Source: Azospirillum cavernae (lineage in GTDB: Bacteria; Pseudomonadota; Alphaproteobacteria; Azospirillales; Azospirillaceae). From it: DNA of 64,000 bases. Below are positions 17,940-29,774 of the stretch, piece after piece. The stretch is taken from positions 310,001-374,000 of the forward strand of contig NZ_QYUL01000004.1 of the NCBI RefSeq assembly GCF_003590795.1, in the 5' to 3' direction. The first letter of the stretch is position 1. Each line of letters opens with the position of its first letter. The notes beneath the pieces are model-generated. The model worked only from the letters and a program-made list of their open reading frames with translations. It did not search any database and had not been told where the DNA came from. A program made the translations under genes and the position numbers.

Positions 17940-17984
17940 TTGACAGCCTGCGGCGTCGATTTATATAACATGTTAAATATTAAC
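17940..17984 (+). promoter_or_regulatory. hpaE promoter with overlapping HpaR-type operator
   Basis: TTGACA (17940-17945), an 18-bp spacer and TATAAC (17964-17969) form a near-consensus promoter toward hpaE. The palindrome TAACATGTTA (17966-17975) overlaps its -10 box, and GTTAAATATTAAC (17972-17984) follows. The TTAACATGTTAA core is shared with the operators at 5506 and 6658. Repressor binding here would block hpaE, and because the region is divergent it could also autoregulate hpaR. Confidence 0.75.
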
Positions 17985-18123
17985 GCCGCAATCAAATGCA
18001 CCCGACCAACCGCCGTCCCCTTCGCCCCGGAACCGTCGTTCCGGTTCTGCGGTCGGCGCGCGGGCTTTGCGCGGCCAACGCCCAAAAAACACCGGCTCTC
18101 TGCCCCATGAGGAGTGAAACGCC

Positions 18124-19647
<1,524 letters not shown>

Positions 19648-19660
19648 TCGGCTGGGGCAA

Positions 19661-19693
19661 GGCCGGACCATGCGCGCGTCGGATGGTCCGGCC
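19661..19693 (+). terminator. Hairpin after hpaE
   Basis: GGCCGGACCAT (19661-19671) pairs perfectly with ATGGTCCGGCC (19683-19693) across an 11-nt loop, 14 bases after the hpaE stop. Only a short CTTCC stretch follows, so intrinsic termination is plausible but not textbook. Confidence 0.6.
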
Positions 19694-19782
19694 CTTCCAT
19701 ATCTTGCCCACATCCTGTTTGATGGCGGTCGCCGATGACGCCATAATTTTGGCGACACGCCCGCCCGCCATGGTTCCGCCCT

Positions 19783-20832
19783 TTGCCGCCGTCCCCGCCC
19801 TCCGACCGCGAGCCTAAGACCTGGGCCACGGTCATGCAGCCCCTGGTCGATTCCATCAAGCGCCGGGGGCAGTCTCCCGACGCGCTGTTGGGGCGCTATG
19901 GCCTGTCGGAAGCGATGCTGGCCGACCCCTGCCGGGAAATCCCGCTGCGCCAGTATGTCGAGGCGTTCGAGGGGGCCGCCGCCCATTTCGGCGATCCCAA
20001 TTTCGGCCTGTTCGCCGCGCGCGACATCACCCCCTTCACCCTTGGCCCCATCGGCCTGCTGTTCATCAGCTCCCCCACCATCGGGACGGCGCTGAAGGGC
20101 TTCATCGACTACATCGGCTTGGCGCAGCAGGCGACCACCAGCCGCATCGCGCAGGACGGCCCGACCTGCGTCTTCCATTACCGGATCGAGGACGCGCGCA
20201 TCCGCCGCCGCCGCCAGGACGCCGACTATTCGCTGGCGATGGTGACGACGCTGATGCGCGCCATGGCGGGCAACAGTTGGCGCCCACTGGAGGTGCATTT
20301 CGAGCACAGCGCCCCGCTCAGCCGACAGGCGCATGACGGGTTTTTTGGCGCGCCGCTCTATTTCGACCAGGGCGTCAACAGCCTGATCTTTCCGGCCAGC
20401 GACCTCGCCATCGCTGGAAACCTGATGGACCGCCGGGTCAGCCCCATCGTCGAGCAGTATCTCCGCACCCTGCTGGAACGGGCGATGCCGGTCCGCTCGA
20501 TGGAGGACGAGGTGCGCCGCATCCTGTCCGACCATCGGCCCGAAGACGGCGCCGTCGGCGTCCACAAGACGGCGCGCGCCGTTGGCGTGTCGGCCCGCAC
20601 CCTGCAACGCGCCCTGCAAAAATCCGGCGAAAGCTTTGGCGCGATCAAGCAGGACAAGCGTCGGACGATGGCCGAAACCTATCTGGCCGACACCGACCTG
20701 TCGGTGACGGAAATCGCCCACATTCTGGGCTACGCTGACGGGGCCTGCTTCACCCGCGCCTGCCGCCGCTGGTTCGGCCAAACGCCATCCGCCTACCGGA
20801 AAGCGGCGCGGGGGCGCGAGGCCACGACCTGA
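19783..20832 (+). CDS. AraC-family transcriptional regulator
   Basis: This protein of about 349 residues has an N-terminal ligand-binding domain of the arabinose-binding-like type (LLGRYGLSEAMLADPCREIP, FGLFAARDITPFTLGPIG). The C-terminal AraC double helix-turn-helix is at about residues 265-340 (TARAVGVSARTLQRALQKSG, DLSVTEIAHILGYADGACFTR). The upstream-most start is a TTG at 19783; ATG 19834 is an alternative. It lies just upstream of and parallel to the phenylacetaldehyde-type dehydrogenase, as FeaR- or TynR-like activators do in aromatic amine clusters, so it probably activates 21001-26394 (inference). Confidence 0.8.
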   Translation: MPPSPPSDREPKTWATVMQPLVDSIKRRGQSPDALLGRYGLSEAMLADPCREIPLRQYVEAFEGAAAHFGDPNFGLFAARDITPFTLGPIGLLFISSPTIGTALKGFIDYIGLAQQATTSRIAQDGPTCVFHYRIEDARIRRRRQDADYSLAMVTTLMRAMAGNSWRPLEVHFEHSAPLSRQAHDGFFGAPLYFDQGVNSLIFPASDLAIAGNLMDRRVSPIVEQYLRTLLERAMPVRSMEDEVRRILSDHRPEDGAVGVHKTARAVGVSARTLQRALQKSGESFGAIKQDKRRTMAETYLADTDLSVTEIAHILGYADGACFTRACRRWFGQTPSAYRKAARGREATT

Positions 20833-20844
20833 CGTCCGGCGTTT

Positions 20845-20877
20845 TTGACCTCCGCGCGCGGTGGCGCGAAAGGTCAA
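20845..20877. promoter_or_regulatory. Inverted repeat upstream of the ALDH gene
   Basis: TTGACCT (20845-20851) and AGGTCAA (20871-20877) are perfect inverted copies separated by 19 GC-rich bases that include a CGCG...CGCG pair. The element lies 13 bases after the AraC-family stop and about 120 bases before the dehydrogenase start. It could be a weak terminator or an operator. Confidence 0.35.
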
Positions 20878-21000
20878 GGATATGGCGTCTTTGGTCGGGT
20901 GCGGACGACCGCGATCGGCAAGAATAATCCGTCCTTACCGCTTTCCGTGACCGCAGCAATCGCCGCGCGCCGCCAACGCCCTTGGGAAACCGTGACCGCC

Positions 21001-22521
21001 ATGGATCAGCATCCCGCGCCGCTGTCGCACGACAGCCGCCTGTCCCCCGCCGTCGCCCAATTTCTGGCCCGACGCCACGCTTTGATCGTCGGGGCGGATC
21101 GCCCGATGGCGGTCTCAAACGCCGTCATGACCGTGCATGACCCGGCCACCGGCCAGCCCGTGGCCCAGGTTCCCGCCGCCGGGGCGGCGGATGTGGACGC
21201 CGCCGTCCGCGCCGCCCGCCGGGCGTTGGAGGGGGATTGGGCGCGGGCGCGCCCGGTGGACCGCGAACGGATCCTGTTGCGGTTGGCTGATTTGATCGAG
21301 CGCGACGGCGAAGAGCTGGCGCAGTTGGAAACCGTCAACAACGGCAAGTCGATCACTCTCTCCCGCGCCCTTGAGGTCGGGGCATCGGTCGATTTCCTGC
21401 GCTACATGGCCGGTTGGGCGACGAAGATCGAAGGCAGAACGCTGGACGTCTCCATCGGCGTGCCGCCGGGAACCCGCTTTCACGCCTACACCCGGCGCGA
21501 GCCGGTCGGCGTCGTCGGGGCCATCGTGCCGTGGAACTTCCCGCTGCTGATGGCGGTTTGGAAGATCGGCCCGGCGCTGGCCACCGGCTGCACGGTGGTG
21601 TTGAAGCCCGCCGACGAAACGCCGTTGACCGCCCTGCGGCTGGGCGAATTGTGCCTGGAGGCCGGTTTGCCGCCGGGCGCCGTCAACGTCGTCACCGGCG
21701 TCGGGGCGGTCGCCGGGGCGGCGCTGACCGCGCATCCGGGCGTGGACAAGATCGCCTTCACCGGATCGACCGAGGTCGGGCGGCAGGTCGGCGCGGCGGC
21801 GGTCGCCCGCATGGCCCGCTTCACGCTGGAGCTGGGCGGCAAATCGCCTATGATTATGTTCCCCGACATGGATCCGGCCCATCCCGGCTTGGCGGCCAAT
21901 CTGGGGGTCTTCTTCAACCAGGGGCAGGTTTGCACCTGCGGGTCGCGGCTGTACATCCACGCCGACATCTTCGACCGCGTCGTCGCCGACATCGCGGGCG
22001 TGGCGTCGTCGCTGCGGCTGGGCGGCGGCCTGGACCCGGAAAGCCAGATCACCCCGGTCATCTCGGCCAAGCAACAAACGCGCGTCTTCGGCTTCGTCGA
22101 ACGGGCGCTGGCCGATGGGGCCGAGGCGTTGAGCGGCGGCGCGCCCGTCGCTGGGCCGGGCTTTTTCGTCAAGCCGACCTTGCTGGTCAACACGCGCGAC
22201 GACATGGAGATCGTGCGGGACGAGGTGTTCGGCCCGGTCGCCGTCGCCCTGCCCTTCCGCGATCTGGACGAGGTCGTCGCGCGCGCCAACGACAGCCGTT
22301 ACGGGCTGGCGGCGTCGGTGTGGACGCGCGACCTTGGCGTCGCCCACAGCATGGCGGCGCGGCTGAAGGCCGGAACCGTCTGGGTCAACACCCACAATGT
22401 GCTGGACCCGGCCATGCCCTTTGGCGGCTTCAAGGAATCCGGCATCGGGCGCGAGCATGGCCGCGCCGTGCTGGAGCATTATTTGGAAACCAAATCCGTC
22501 TGCGTCGCCTTGCCGGGGTGA
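21001..22521 (+). CDS. feaB: Phenylacetaldehyde-type dehydrogenase (FeaB-like)
   Basis: This 506-residue aldehyde dehydrogenase resembles E. coli FeaB throughout: VAQFLARRHALIVGADRP, RILLRLADLIERDGEELAQLE, GRTLDVSIGVPPGTRFHAYT, the catalytic Glu region LELGGKSPMIMF and the Cys in NQGQVCTCGSRLYIH. It would oxidise phenylacetaldehyde or 4-hydroxyphenylacetaldehyde to the acid. I start it at ATG 21001; the open frame back to 20845 has no good start. With the amine oxidoreductase at 22768 it would supply arylacetate to the hpa pathway. The exact aldehyde is inferred. Confidence 0.8.
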   Translation: MDQHPAPLSHDSRLSPAVAQFLARRHALIVGADRPMAVSNAVMTVHDPATGQPVAQVPAAGAADVDAAVRAARRALEGDWARARPVDRERILLRLADLIERDGEELAQLETVNNGKSITLSRALEVGASVDFLRYMAGWATKIEGRTLDVSIGVPPGTRFHAYTRREPVGVVGAIVPWNFPLLMAVWKIGPALATGCTVVLKPADETPLTALRLGELCLEAGLPPGAVNVVTGVGAVAGAALTAHPGVDKIAFTGSTEVGRQVGAAAVARMARFTLELGGKSPMIMFPDMDPAHPGLAANLGVFFNQGQVCTCGSRLYIHADIFDRVVADIAGVASSLRLGGGLDPESQITPVISAKQQTRVFGFVERALADGAEALSGGAPVAGPGFFVKPTLLVNTRDDMEIVRDEVFGPVAVALPFRDLDEVVARANDSRYGLAASVWTRDLGVAHSMAARLKAGTVWVNTHNVLDPAMPFGGFKESGIGREHGRAVLEHYLETKSVCVALPG

Positions 22522-22767
22522 ACGGCGGGGTGAGCGACGCCAAGGGCGGCGGAACAATTGCCTAAAAAATAGGCTCTTGATGCCGCCGCCCATAAAACTC
22601 GCACAGTGGCGCTGATTATCAAATTATTGGCGCACAGGATCAAGTTGGCGTCGGGCGACGGCGCCATCCTGTGGCCATGTTCAAAACCCGATCACCCACG
22701 GGAACACGCAGTCGGCGGAACGCGCGCTGCGGTTCGTCGGGGTTCGTCACGCGGAAAGACGGCCACC
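22522..22767. other. Intergenic region with one hairpin
   Basis: This 246-base gap between the dehydrogenase and the FAD enzyme contains CACAGGAT (22633-22640) inverted at 22666-22673, enclosing GC-rich sequence that can extend the fold, and a short AT-rich stretch near 22608-22630. It may hold a promoter for the FAD-enzyme gene. I see no ORF, tRNA or riboswitch in it. Confidence 0.4.
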
Positions 22768-24078
22768 ATGACACATCCGATGAACACGCTCGATTCCCGG
22801 AACTACTACACGGCGACGCGGAAATATGATCTGGCCTTTCCGCGCCTGACGCAGGATTTGGACGCCGACGTGGTGGTGATCGGCGGCGGCTTTTCCGGAA
22901 TCAACACCGCCCTGGAGCTTGCCGAAAAGGGGATCACCAACATCGTCGTGCTGGAGGCCCGGCATCTGGGCTATGGCGGCACGGGCCGCAACGGCGGGCA
23001 GGTGATGGCGGGCATCGGCCATGATCTGGAAAAGGTGAAGAAACATGTCGGCCCGAAGGGGATGGAGACGCTGTTCGCCATCGCCAATCTGGGCGCCGGC
23101 ATCATCCAGTCGCGCATCGCCCGGTACGGCATCGACGCCGATTTCCGCAACGGCTACGGCTATCTCGCTTTCAACGAGCGGCAGGAAAACACCCTGAAAA
23201 TCTGGCAGAAGGAGTTCCAGCAGGTCGCGCCCGACGAAGACATCGAACTGGTCAGCGGCGCGCGCGTGCAGGACGTCGTCGGCTCGACCGCCTACCGCGC
23301 CGCCTTGAAGCATATGGGCGGCGGCCACGTCCATTCGCTGAATCTGCTGCTGGGCGAGGCCAAGGCGCTGAGCGGCCACGGCGCCCGCATCTTTGAAAAC
23401 AGTCCGGTGATCGCGGTGGAGTACGGATCGCGGATCACCGTGCGCACCAACGCGGGCAGCGTCCGCGCCTCGAAGCTGTTGTGGGCCTGCGATTCCTTCC
23501 TCAACAAGATGGAACCGTCCATCGCGCCGAAGACGATCAACACCTACGCTTTCCAGATGGCGACCGAACCGCTGTCCGACGAGCTGTGTCTGAAAATCAG
23601 CCCGATCCGGGGGGCCTACAGCGACATCCGCCCGGTGATTGATTACTACCGGATCACCAACGAAAACCGCCTGCTCTTCGGCGCCGCCACCGACTTCATT
23701 GATTATGTGCCGGGCGATCTGGCGGCGTGGAACCGGGCGCGGATGCTGAAGGTTTTCCCCTACCTCGCCGACGTGAAAATCGATCTGGCCTGGGGCGGGC
23801 CGATGGCCTGCTCGGCCAACCTGTTCCCGCAGATCGGAAGCTTGCCGGGACGCCCCAACGCCTTTTACGTCCAGGGCTATTCCGGCTTCGGCGTCACCCC
23901 CAGCCACATCGTGTGCAAGGTTCTGGCCGAGGGGATGAGCGAAGGGTCGGAGCGTTACGACCTGATGAGTTCCATCCCGCATGTCAGCATTTTCGGCAAG
24001 GACCACCTGCGCCCCGCCGTCATGTCGGCGGCCAAGACCTGGCACCAACTGTCGGGCTTCTTCAACGGTCGCCGTTGA
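22768..24078 (+). CDS. FAD-dependent amine oxidoreductase (DAO/PuuB-like)
   Basis: This 436-residue D-amino-acid-oxidase-fold flavoprotein has the dinucleotide motif VVVIGGGFSG (residues 35-45), the GYGGTGRNGGQVMAG substrate/FAD segment, and a C-terminal YVQGYSGFGVTPSH, all typical of gamma-glutamylputrescine oxidase (PuuB)-like enzymes. Expected chemistry is oxidative deamination of a primary or secondary amine to an aldehyde. Between a phenylacetaldehyde-type dehydrogenase and a permease, an aromatic amine such as tyramine or phenylethylamine is attractive, but gamma-glutamyl-polyamine is the family's known substrate type. The ATG at 22768 follows GGAAAGACGG. Confidence 0.75.
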   Translation: MTHPMNTLDSRNYYTATRKYDLAFPRLTQDLDADVVVIGGGFSGINTALELAEKGITNIVVLEARHLGYGGTGRNGGQVMAGIGHDLEKVKKHVGPKGMETLFAIANLGAGIIQSRIARYGIDADFRNGYGYLAFNERQENTLKIWQKEFQQVAPDEDIELVSGARVQDVVGSTAYRAALKHMGGGHVHSLNLLLGEAKALSGHGARIFENSPVIAVEYGSRITVRTNAGSVRASKLLWACDSFLNKMEPSIAPKTINTYAFQMATEPLSDELCLKISPIRGAYSDIRPVIDYYRITNENRLLFGAATDFIDYVPGDLAAWNRARMLKVFPYLADVKIDLAWGGPMACSANLFPQIGSLPGRPNAFYVQGYSGFGVTPSHIVCKVLAEGMSEGSERYDLMSSIPHVSIFGKDHLRPAVMSAAKTWHQLSGFFNGRR

Positions 24079-24092
24079 TCCCCGTTTCAACC

Positions 24093-24292
24093 CTACGGCA
24101 TTCACGCATCTTTTTCTTGCCGCAACCAACTGAAATAAAACGGCTTTCCCGTCATCCCCGCGAAGGCGGGGATCCAGAGTTTGCCAGACGAACTCTGTGG
24201 GTAAGTCTGGATTCCCGCCTTCGCGGGAATGACGGAGAAAAGTTCTTTTCTTCCAATGAGTTGCCTAAACCGAAGATGTGTGAATGCCGTAG
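24093..24292. mobile_element. 200-bp MITE-like element
   Basis: Terminal inverted repeats CTACGGCATTCACGCATCTT (24093-24112) and its inverse at 24273-24292 match at 19 of 20 positions. Inside, a long second inverted pair (CGTCATCCCCGCGAAGGCGG near 24151 and its inverse near 24215) makes the whole 200 bp one imperfect hairpin. No ORF of note. TCAACC occurs at 24087-24092 and 24297-24302 and might be target-site sequence, though the right copy is four bases off the repeat end. The inner CGCGAAGGCGGG palindrome is a widespread bacterial repeat type. Confidence 0.7.
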
Positions 24293-24337
24293 CCTGTCAA
24301 CCACCACCCCAACCACCATCACGACAAAGGATGTCTC

Positions 24338-24697
24338 ATGCTTCCGATCAAACCCGGCCAGCCGCCCGCCAATCTTGACGCCTGGGGCACGGTCGCCGAT
24401 CTCGGCTCCACCATTCTCGAAGGCGAGGTCAAGGCCTTTGGCAAGATGGAGCATGGCGCGCCCGACGCGCCGGTGAGCTGCGGTTGGTTCTCCTGCACGC
24501 AAGGCGTCTTCCGCATGGTCTACCCCTTCACCGAACACGCCGTCGTCGTCGAGGGAACCGTCACCCTGACCGACGAAACCACCGGCCAGAGCCAGACCTA
24601 CCAGCCCGGCGACGCTTGGTTCATCCAAAAAGGCGCGCCGATCCTGTGGCGGGTCGAAACCCCCGTCTTCACCAAGAATTACTTCGCCGTCGTCTAA
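24338..24697 (+). CDS. Cupin-domain protein
   Basis: This 119-residue single-domain cupin (MLPIKPGQPPANLDAW at the start) has the double-stranded beta-helix pattern, with VYPFTEHAVVVEGTVTLTDE and YQPGDAWFIQKGAPILWRV. It resembles small cupins of the EutQ/DUF861 type that accompany amine-catabolic flavoenzymes. It may bind a metabolite or metal, or act as an accessory factor to the amine oxidoreductase before it. No enzymatic activity can be assigned. The MITE-like element separates it from that gene. Confidence 0.75.
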   Translation: MLPIKPGQPPANLDAWGTVADLGSTILEGEVKAFGKMEHGAPDAPVSCGWFSCTQGVFRMVYPFTEHAVVVEGTVTLTDETTGQSQTYQPGDAWFIQKGAPILWRVETPVFTKNYFAVV

Positions 24698-24758
24698 CCC
24701 TTCCCCCCGTTTGCGGGTGGGAGCGCGCCCCGCCCGCAAGCCGTGCGACCCAACCGGC

Positions 24759-24789
24759 GCCCCCGATCCGTCCATCCCGGATCGGGGGC
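24759..24789 (+). terminator. Strong hairpin after the cupin gene
   Basis: GCCCCCGATCC (24759-24769) pairs perfectly with GGATCGGGGGC (24779-24789) across a 9-nt loop. It is 60 bases after the cupin stop and 150 before the permease start. The following bases (GACCTCAAAAAA) are A-rich, not T-rich, on the plus strand, so it may be partial or factor-assisted. A weaker TTGCGGG/CCCGCAA hairpin precedes it. Confidence 0.5.
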
Positions 24790-24942
24790 GACCTCAAAAA
24801 ACGCGGCCAAGCCGCCAAACAATGAACAGCAGGACCGGCGACGCTCGCTGCACAGTGATCCGCCGGAATCTCTGCGCCTCTCGCCTTCGTGCGCCATTTG
24901 CCGAGTCCGCCTCTGCGGCCCGGCTCGTTTGGAGAGGTTCCA

Positions 24943-26394
24943 ATGACAACATCGGTTCAGGGACGTGCTTCCAACAACGAATTGAGGAAAGGCGCCCTTG
25001 GCGTCGGCTTCATCGTTTTCTTCGTGATTTCCGCCGCCGGGCCGTTGGCCGCCATCGCGGGCGGTTTGCCCATCGGCATGATGCTGGGCAACGGGCCGGG
25101 AACCCCGTCGCTGCTGCTGGCCGTCATCGGCATTTTGCTGATGTTTTCGGCGGGCTACACCGCCATGGCCCGCCACGTCACCCACGCGGGCGGCTTTTAC
25201 GCCTTTGTCGCGCGGGGCTGCGGCGGGCAAATGGGGGCCGCCGCCGCCGCGCTCGCCATTCTCGGTTACAACGCGATGCAGGTGGGGCTGTACGGCCTGC
25301 ATGGCGTGGCCACCGCCGCCTTTATGAAGGACATGATCGGTATTGATCTGCCCTGGTGGGGCTGGGCCTATTCCGCCATGGTCACGGTCGCCATCTTCGG
25401 CTATCGGCAGGTCGATCTGTCGGCCAGGATCCTGGCGCTGCTGGTGATCGGCGAGTATGTCGTCGTTTTCCTGCTCGACCTGTTCATCTTGAAAAGCCAT
25501 GGGGCGGAGGGGTTGAGCACCGTCTCCTTCACCCTGCCGGCGCTGCTGGGCGGCGCGCCCGCCATCGGCTTGCTGTTCTGCTTCGCCTCCTTCGTCGGTT
25601 TTGAAGCGACGACGATTTATGGGGAGGAGGCCAAGAATCCCGAACGCACCATTCCGTTGGCGACCTACATTTCAGTGCTGCTGATCGGCGGCTTTTACAC
25701 CTTCTCGATCTGGTGCCTGATCGTCGGCGTCGGCGCCGACAAGGTGGTGGAGACGATTTCCGGCCTGTCCGACCCGACAACCTTCACCTTCACTCTGTCG
25801 GATCGCTACGCCGGTCCCTGGCTGTCGGCGGCGATGAGCGCCCTGCTGGTCAGCAGCGTCTACGCGGCCTTGCTGGCCTTCCACAATTCGGCGGCCCGCT
25901 ATTTCTACTCGATTGGCCGGGAAGGGCTGTTGCCGGAAATTCTGGGGCAAACCCACCCGGTGCATCAAAGCCCGCACGCCGGATCGGTTCTGCAAACCGC
26001 CATCGCCTTCGTCGTCATGACCGCCTTTGTCGTCAGCGGTTCCGATCCGGTGCTGACCCTGTTCTCCTGGCTGACCAATCTGGCGACGCTGTGCGTCATC
26101 GCGCTGATGACCATGACGTCGGTCGCGGTGATCCTGTTTTTCCGCAAGATGACCAACCGCAGCGAAGGCCCCCTGCGCACCCTGATCCTGCCCGTGGCGT
26201 CAGGGCTGTTGTTGGCCGCCGTGTTGGTTCTCGCCATCGTGCATTTCAACGTGCTGACGGGGTCCGACGGGGCGCTGTCCTGGGCCATTCCGGCCATGCT
26301 GCCGCTGGCCATGCTGCTGGGGCTGGTCCGCGCCGCCGCCCTGCGCCGCAGCCATCCCGGACGCCACGCCCAGCTTGGGCTGGGAAAGGCGTAA
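24943..26394 (+). CDS. APC-family amino acid/amine permease
   Basis: This 483-residue polytopic protein has about 12 hydrophobic segments and the APC-family first-helix region (GALGVGFIVFFVISAAGPLAA). The sixth-helix region reads CFASFVGFEATTIYGEEAKNPERTIP, also typical. It likely imports the amine or amino acid consumed by the upstream genes by proton or sodium symport. The ATG at 24943 follows GGAGAGG; the longer frame to 24889 lacks support. It closes the putative amine module; acoR starts 139 bases later. Confidence 0.85.
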   Translation: MTTSVQGRASNNELRKGALGVGFIVFFVISAAGPLAAIAGGLPIGMMLGNGPGTPSLLLAVIGILLMFSAGYTAMARHVTHAGGFYAFVARGCGGQMGAAAAALAILGYNAMQVGLYGLHGVATAAFMKDMIGIDLPWWGWAYSAMVTVAIFGYRQVDLSARILALLVIGEYVVVFLLDLFILKSHGAEGLSTVSFTLPALLGGAPAIGLLFCFASFVGFEATTIYGEEAKNPERTIPLATYISVLLIGGFYTFSIWCLIVGVGADKVVETISGLSDPTTFTFTLSDRYAGPWLSAAMSALLVSSVYAALLAFHNSAARYFYSIGREGLLPEILGQTHPVHQSPHAGSVLQTAIAFVVMTAFVVSGSDPVLTLFSWLTNLATLCVIALMTMTSVAVILFFRKMTNRSEGPLRTLILPVASGLLLAAVLVLAIVHFNVLTGSDGALSWAIPAMLPLAMLLGLVRAAALRRSHPGRHAQLGLGKA

Positions 26395-26484
26395 GCGTCG
26401 GTCGGTCGCCTATCACCTTCGGCTCAAGGGCGCTCTGATGCTTTGGCACATGTTGCGTTCAAGGGCGGGCGGTTGCTAGTGTAC

Positions 26485-26506
26485 GCGCCAATCTGTTGGT
26501 TGGCGC
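26485..26506. promoter_or_regulatory. Inverted repeat before acoR
   Basis: GCGCCAA (26485-26491) and TTGGCGC (26500-26506) are perfect inverted copies 28 bases upstream of the acoR start. A small operator for acoR or an attenuating hairpin are both possible. Confidence 0.35.
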
Positions 26507-26533
26507 AACCGACTGTCAGCGGGTGGCCCGGCG

Positions 26534-28480
<1,947 letters not shown>

Positions 28481-28483
28481 GGC

Positions 28484-28545
28484 GCAACAGGGGTGAGGCG
28501 CGCCACACCTGTTGCAACAGCGGCGCAACAGGTCGTGCAACAGGT
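28484..28545 (+). promoter_or_regulatory. Cluster of GCAACAGG repeats, likely AcoR binding sites
   Basis: GCAACAG begins at 28484, 28514, 28525 and 28537, the last three 11-12 bp apart, and the inverse CACCTGTTGC lies at 28506-28515, giving a perfect CTGTTGCAACAG palindrome at 28509-28520. The cluster lies about 70-130 bp upstream of a sigma-54 promoter, the normal place for enhancer-binding-protein sites, immediately after acoR. Confidence 0.75.
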
Positions 28546-28616
28546 GGCGCGCCGCCGCACCACAGCGGGCGCGGCAAAACCGTTGAAAACAGAGATGATT
28601 TGATAGGCTGACGGTC

Positions 28617-28631
28617 TGGCACGCCGCTTGC
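28617..28631 (+). promoter_or_regulatory. Sigma-54 (-24/-12) promoter of the aco operon
   Basis: TGGCACGCCGCTTGC matches the sigma-54 consensus TGGCACG-N4-TTGC at every defined position, with GG at 28618-28619 and GC at 28630-28631. It is 41 bp upstream of the acoX start. Confidence 0.88.
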
Positions 28632-28671
28632 GATCGCTCCCTCGACATTCACGCATCGAGGGAACGCCATC

Positions 28672-29730
28672 GTGGCTCCGGTCGTCGGCATCGTCGCCAA
28701 TCCAGTGTCCGCGCGGGACATCCGCCGGGTCGTCGCCAACGCGACCAGCCTTCAGGTCACGGATCGGGCGAACATCCTGCTGCGGGTGCTGGCGGCGCTG
28801 CGCGCCTGCGGCGTCGCCGACGTGCTGATGATGCCGGAAAATGGCGGCATCCGCTCCCACGTCGAACGCGGGTTGGCGCGGGCGCGCGCCCAGGGCGACG
28901 ATCTCTATCCGGCCATCCACGCGGTCGCCATGCCGATCACCGGCACGGTCGCCGACACCCATCGGGCGACGCGCGAGATGCGTTTGGCCGGGGCGTCGGC
29001 CATCGTCGTGCTGGGCGGCGACGGCACCCACCGGGCGGTCGCCGCCGAATGCGGCGCGGTTCCCATCGCCGGGATTTCCACCGGCACCAACAACGCCTTT
29101 CCCGACCATCGCGAACCGACCATCACCGGCTTGGCGACCGGACTGGCCGTGATGGGCCGGGTGCCGCCCCACATCGCCTTTCGTGGCAACAAGCGGATCG
29201 ACGTGTCGATCAACGACGGCGCGACGACCGATCTGGCGCTGGTCGATGTGGCGCTGGTGACGGAACGCTACATCGGCGCGCGCGCGCTGTGGCGCACCGA
29301 AAATTTCCGCGAACTCTACGTGACCTTCGCCGATCCCGAGGTGATCGGCATGTCGGCCATCGCCGGACTGCTCGAACCCGTCGCCCGCGACGAGAGCGGC
29401 GGGCTGATGGTGCGGCTGTCGCCCGCCGGGCGCACGCCGAGCGACGGCGCAACCATTCTGCGCGCGCCCATCGCGCCGGGGATGATGGCGTCCATCGGCG
29501 TCACCGACTGGCGGCGGATGCCCGCCGACGTCGCCTTTGTGCCGGAGGTCGCGTCCGGCTCCATCGCGCTGGACGGCGAGCGGGAGATTTCCTTCACCAC
29601 CCGCGACCGGCTGTCGCTGACGCTGCGCGACCACGCCTTTCGCACCGTGAATGTGGGCGGCTGCATGCGCTTCGCCGCCCAGAACCGCCTGTTCACCGAC
29701 GCCCCGGCGCCGGTCTCGGCGGATTTTTAA
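28672..29730 (+). CDS. acoX: AcoX, acetoin operon NAD-kinase-like protein
   Basis: This 352-residue protein starts at GTG 28672 after GAGGGAACG and has the ATP-NAD kinase/diacylglycerol kinase-like signature VLGGDGTHRAVAAECG plus the motif GISTGTNNAFPDHREPT. It corresponds to AcoX, found at the head of many acetoin operons. Its biochemical role is not firmly established in the family. It is the first gene after the sigma-54 promoter and is followed by acoA. Confidence 0.88.
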   Translation: MAPVVGIVANPVSARDIRRVVANATSLQVTDRANILLRVLAALRACGVADVLMMPENGGIRSHVERGLARARAQGDDLYPAIHAVAMPITGTVADTHRATREMRLAGASAIVVLGGDGTHRAVAAECGAVPIAGISTGTNNAFPDHREPTITGLATGLAVMGRVPPHIAFRGNKRIDVSINDGATTDLALVDVALVTERYIGARALWRTENFRELYVTFADPEVIGMSAIAGLLEPVARDESGGLMVRLSPAGRTPSDGATILRAPIAPGMMASIGVTDWRRMPADVAFVPEVASGSIALDGEREISFTTRDRLSLTLRDHAFRTVNVGGCMRFAAQNRLFTDAPAPVSADF

Positions 29731-29774
29731 CAACCAACGCGCGCCCAAACCACCACGCAGCAGGGAGAACCACC

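Noticed and set aside
22768..26394. Assignment of the FAD enzyme, cupin and permease to putrescine utilisation (Puu)
   Set aside because: Kept as an alternative only. The adjacent dehydrogenase is FeaB-like rather than PuuC-like, no glutamyl-putrescine synthetase or hydrolase is present, and the hpa pathway lies next door.
26441..26460. TTTGGCACATGTTGCG before acoR, resembling a sigma-54 promoter
   Set aside because: The spacing between TGGCAC and TTGC is three bases instead of five, so GG and GC are not ten bases apart. The consensus site at 28617 is the real one.
29049..29774. A 569-residue open frame beginning inside acoX and running into acoA
   Set aside because: The first 242 residues are acoX in another frame, rich in Arg and His. 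The E1 alpha homology begins at GTG 29775.
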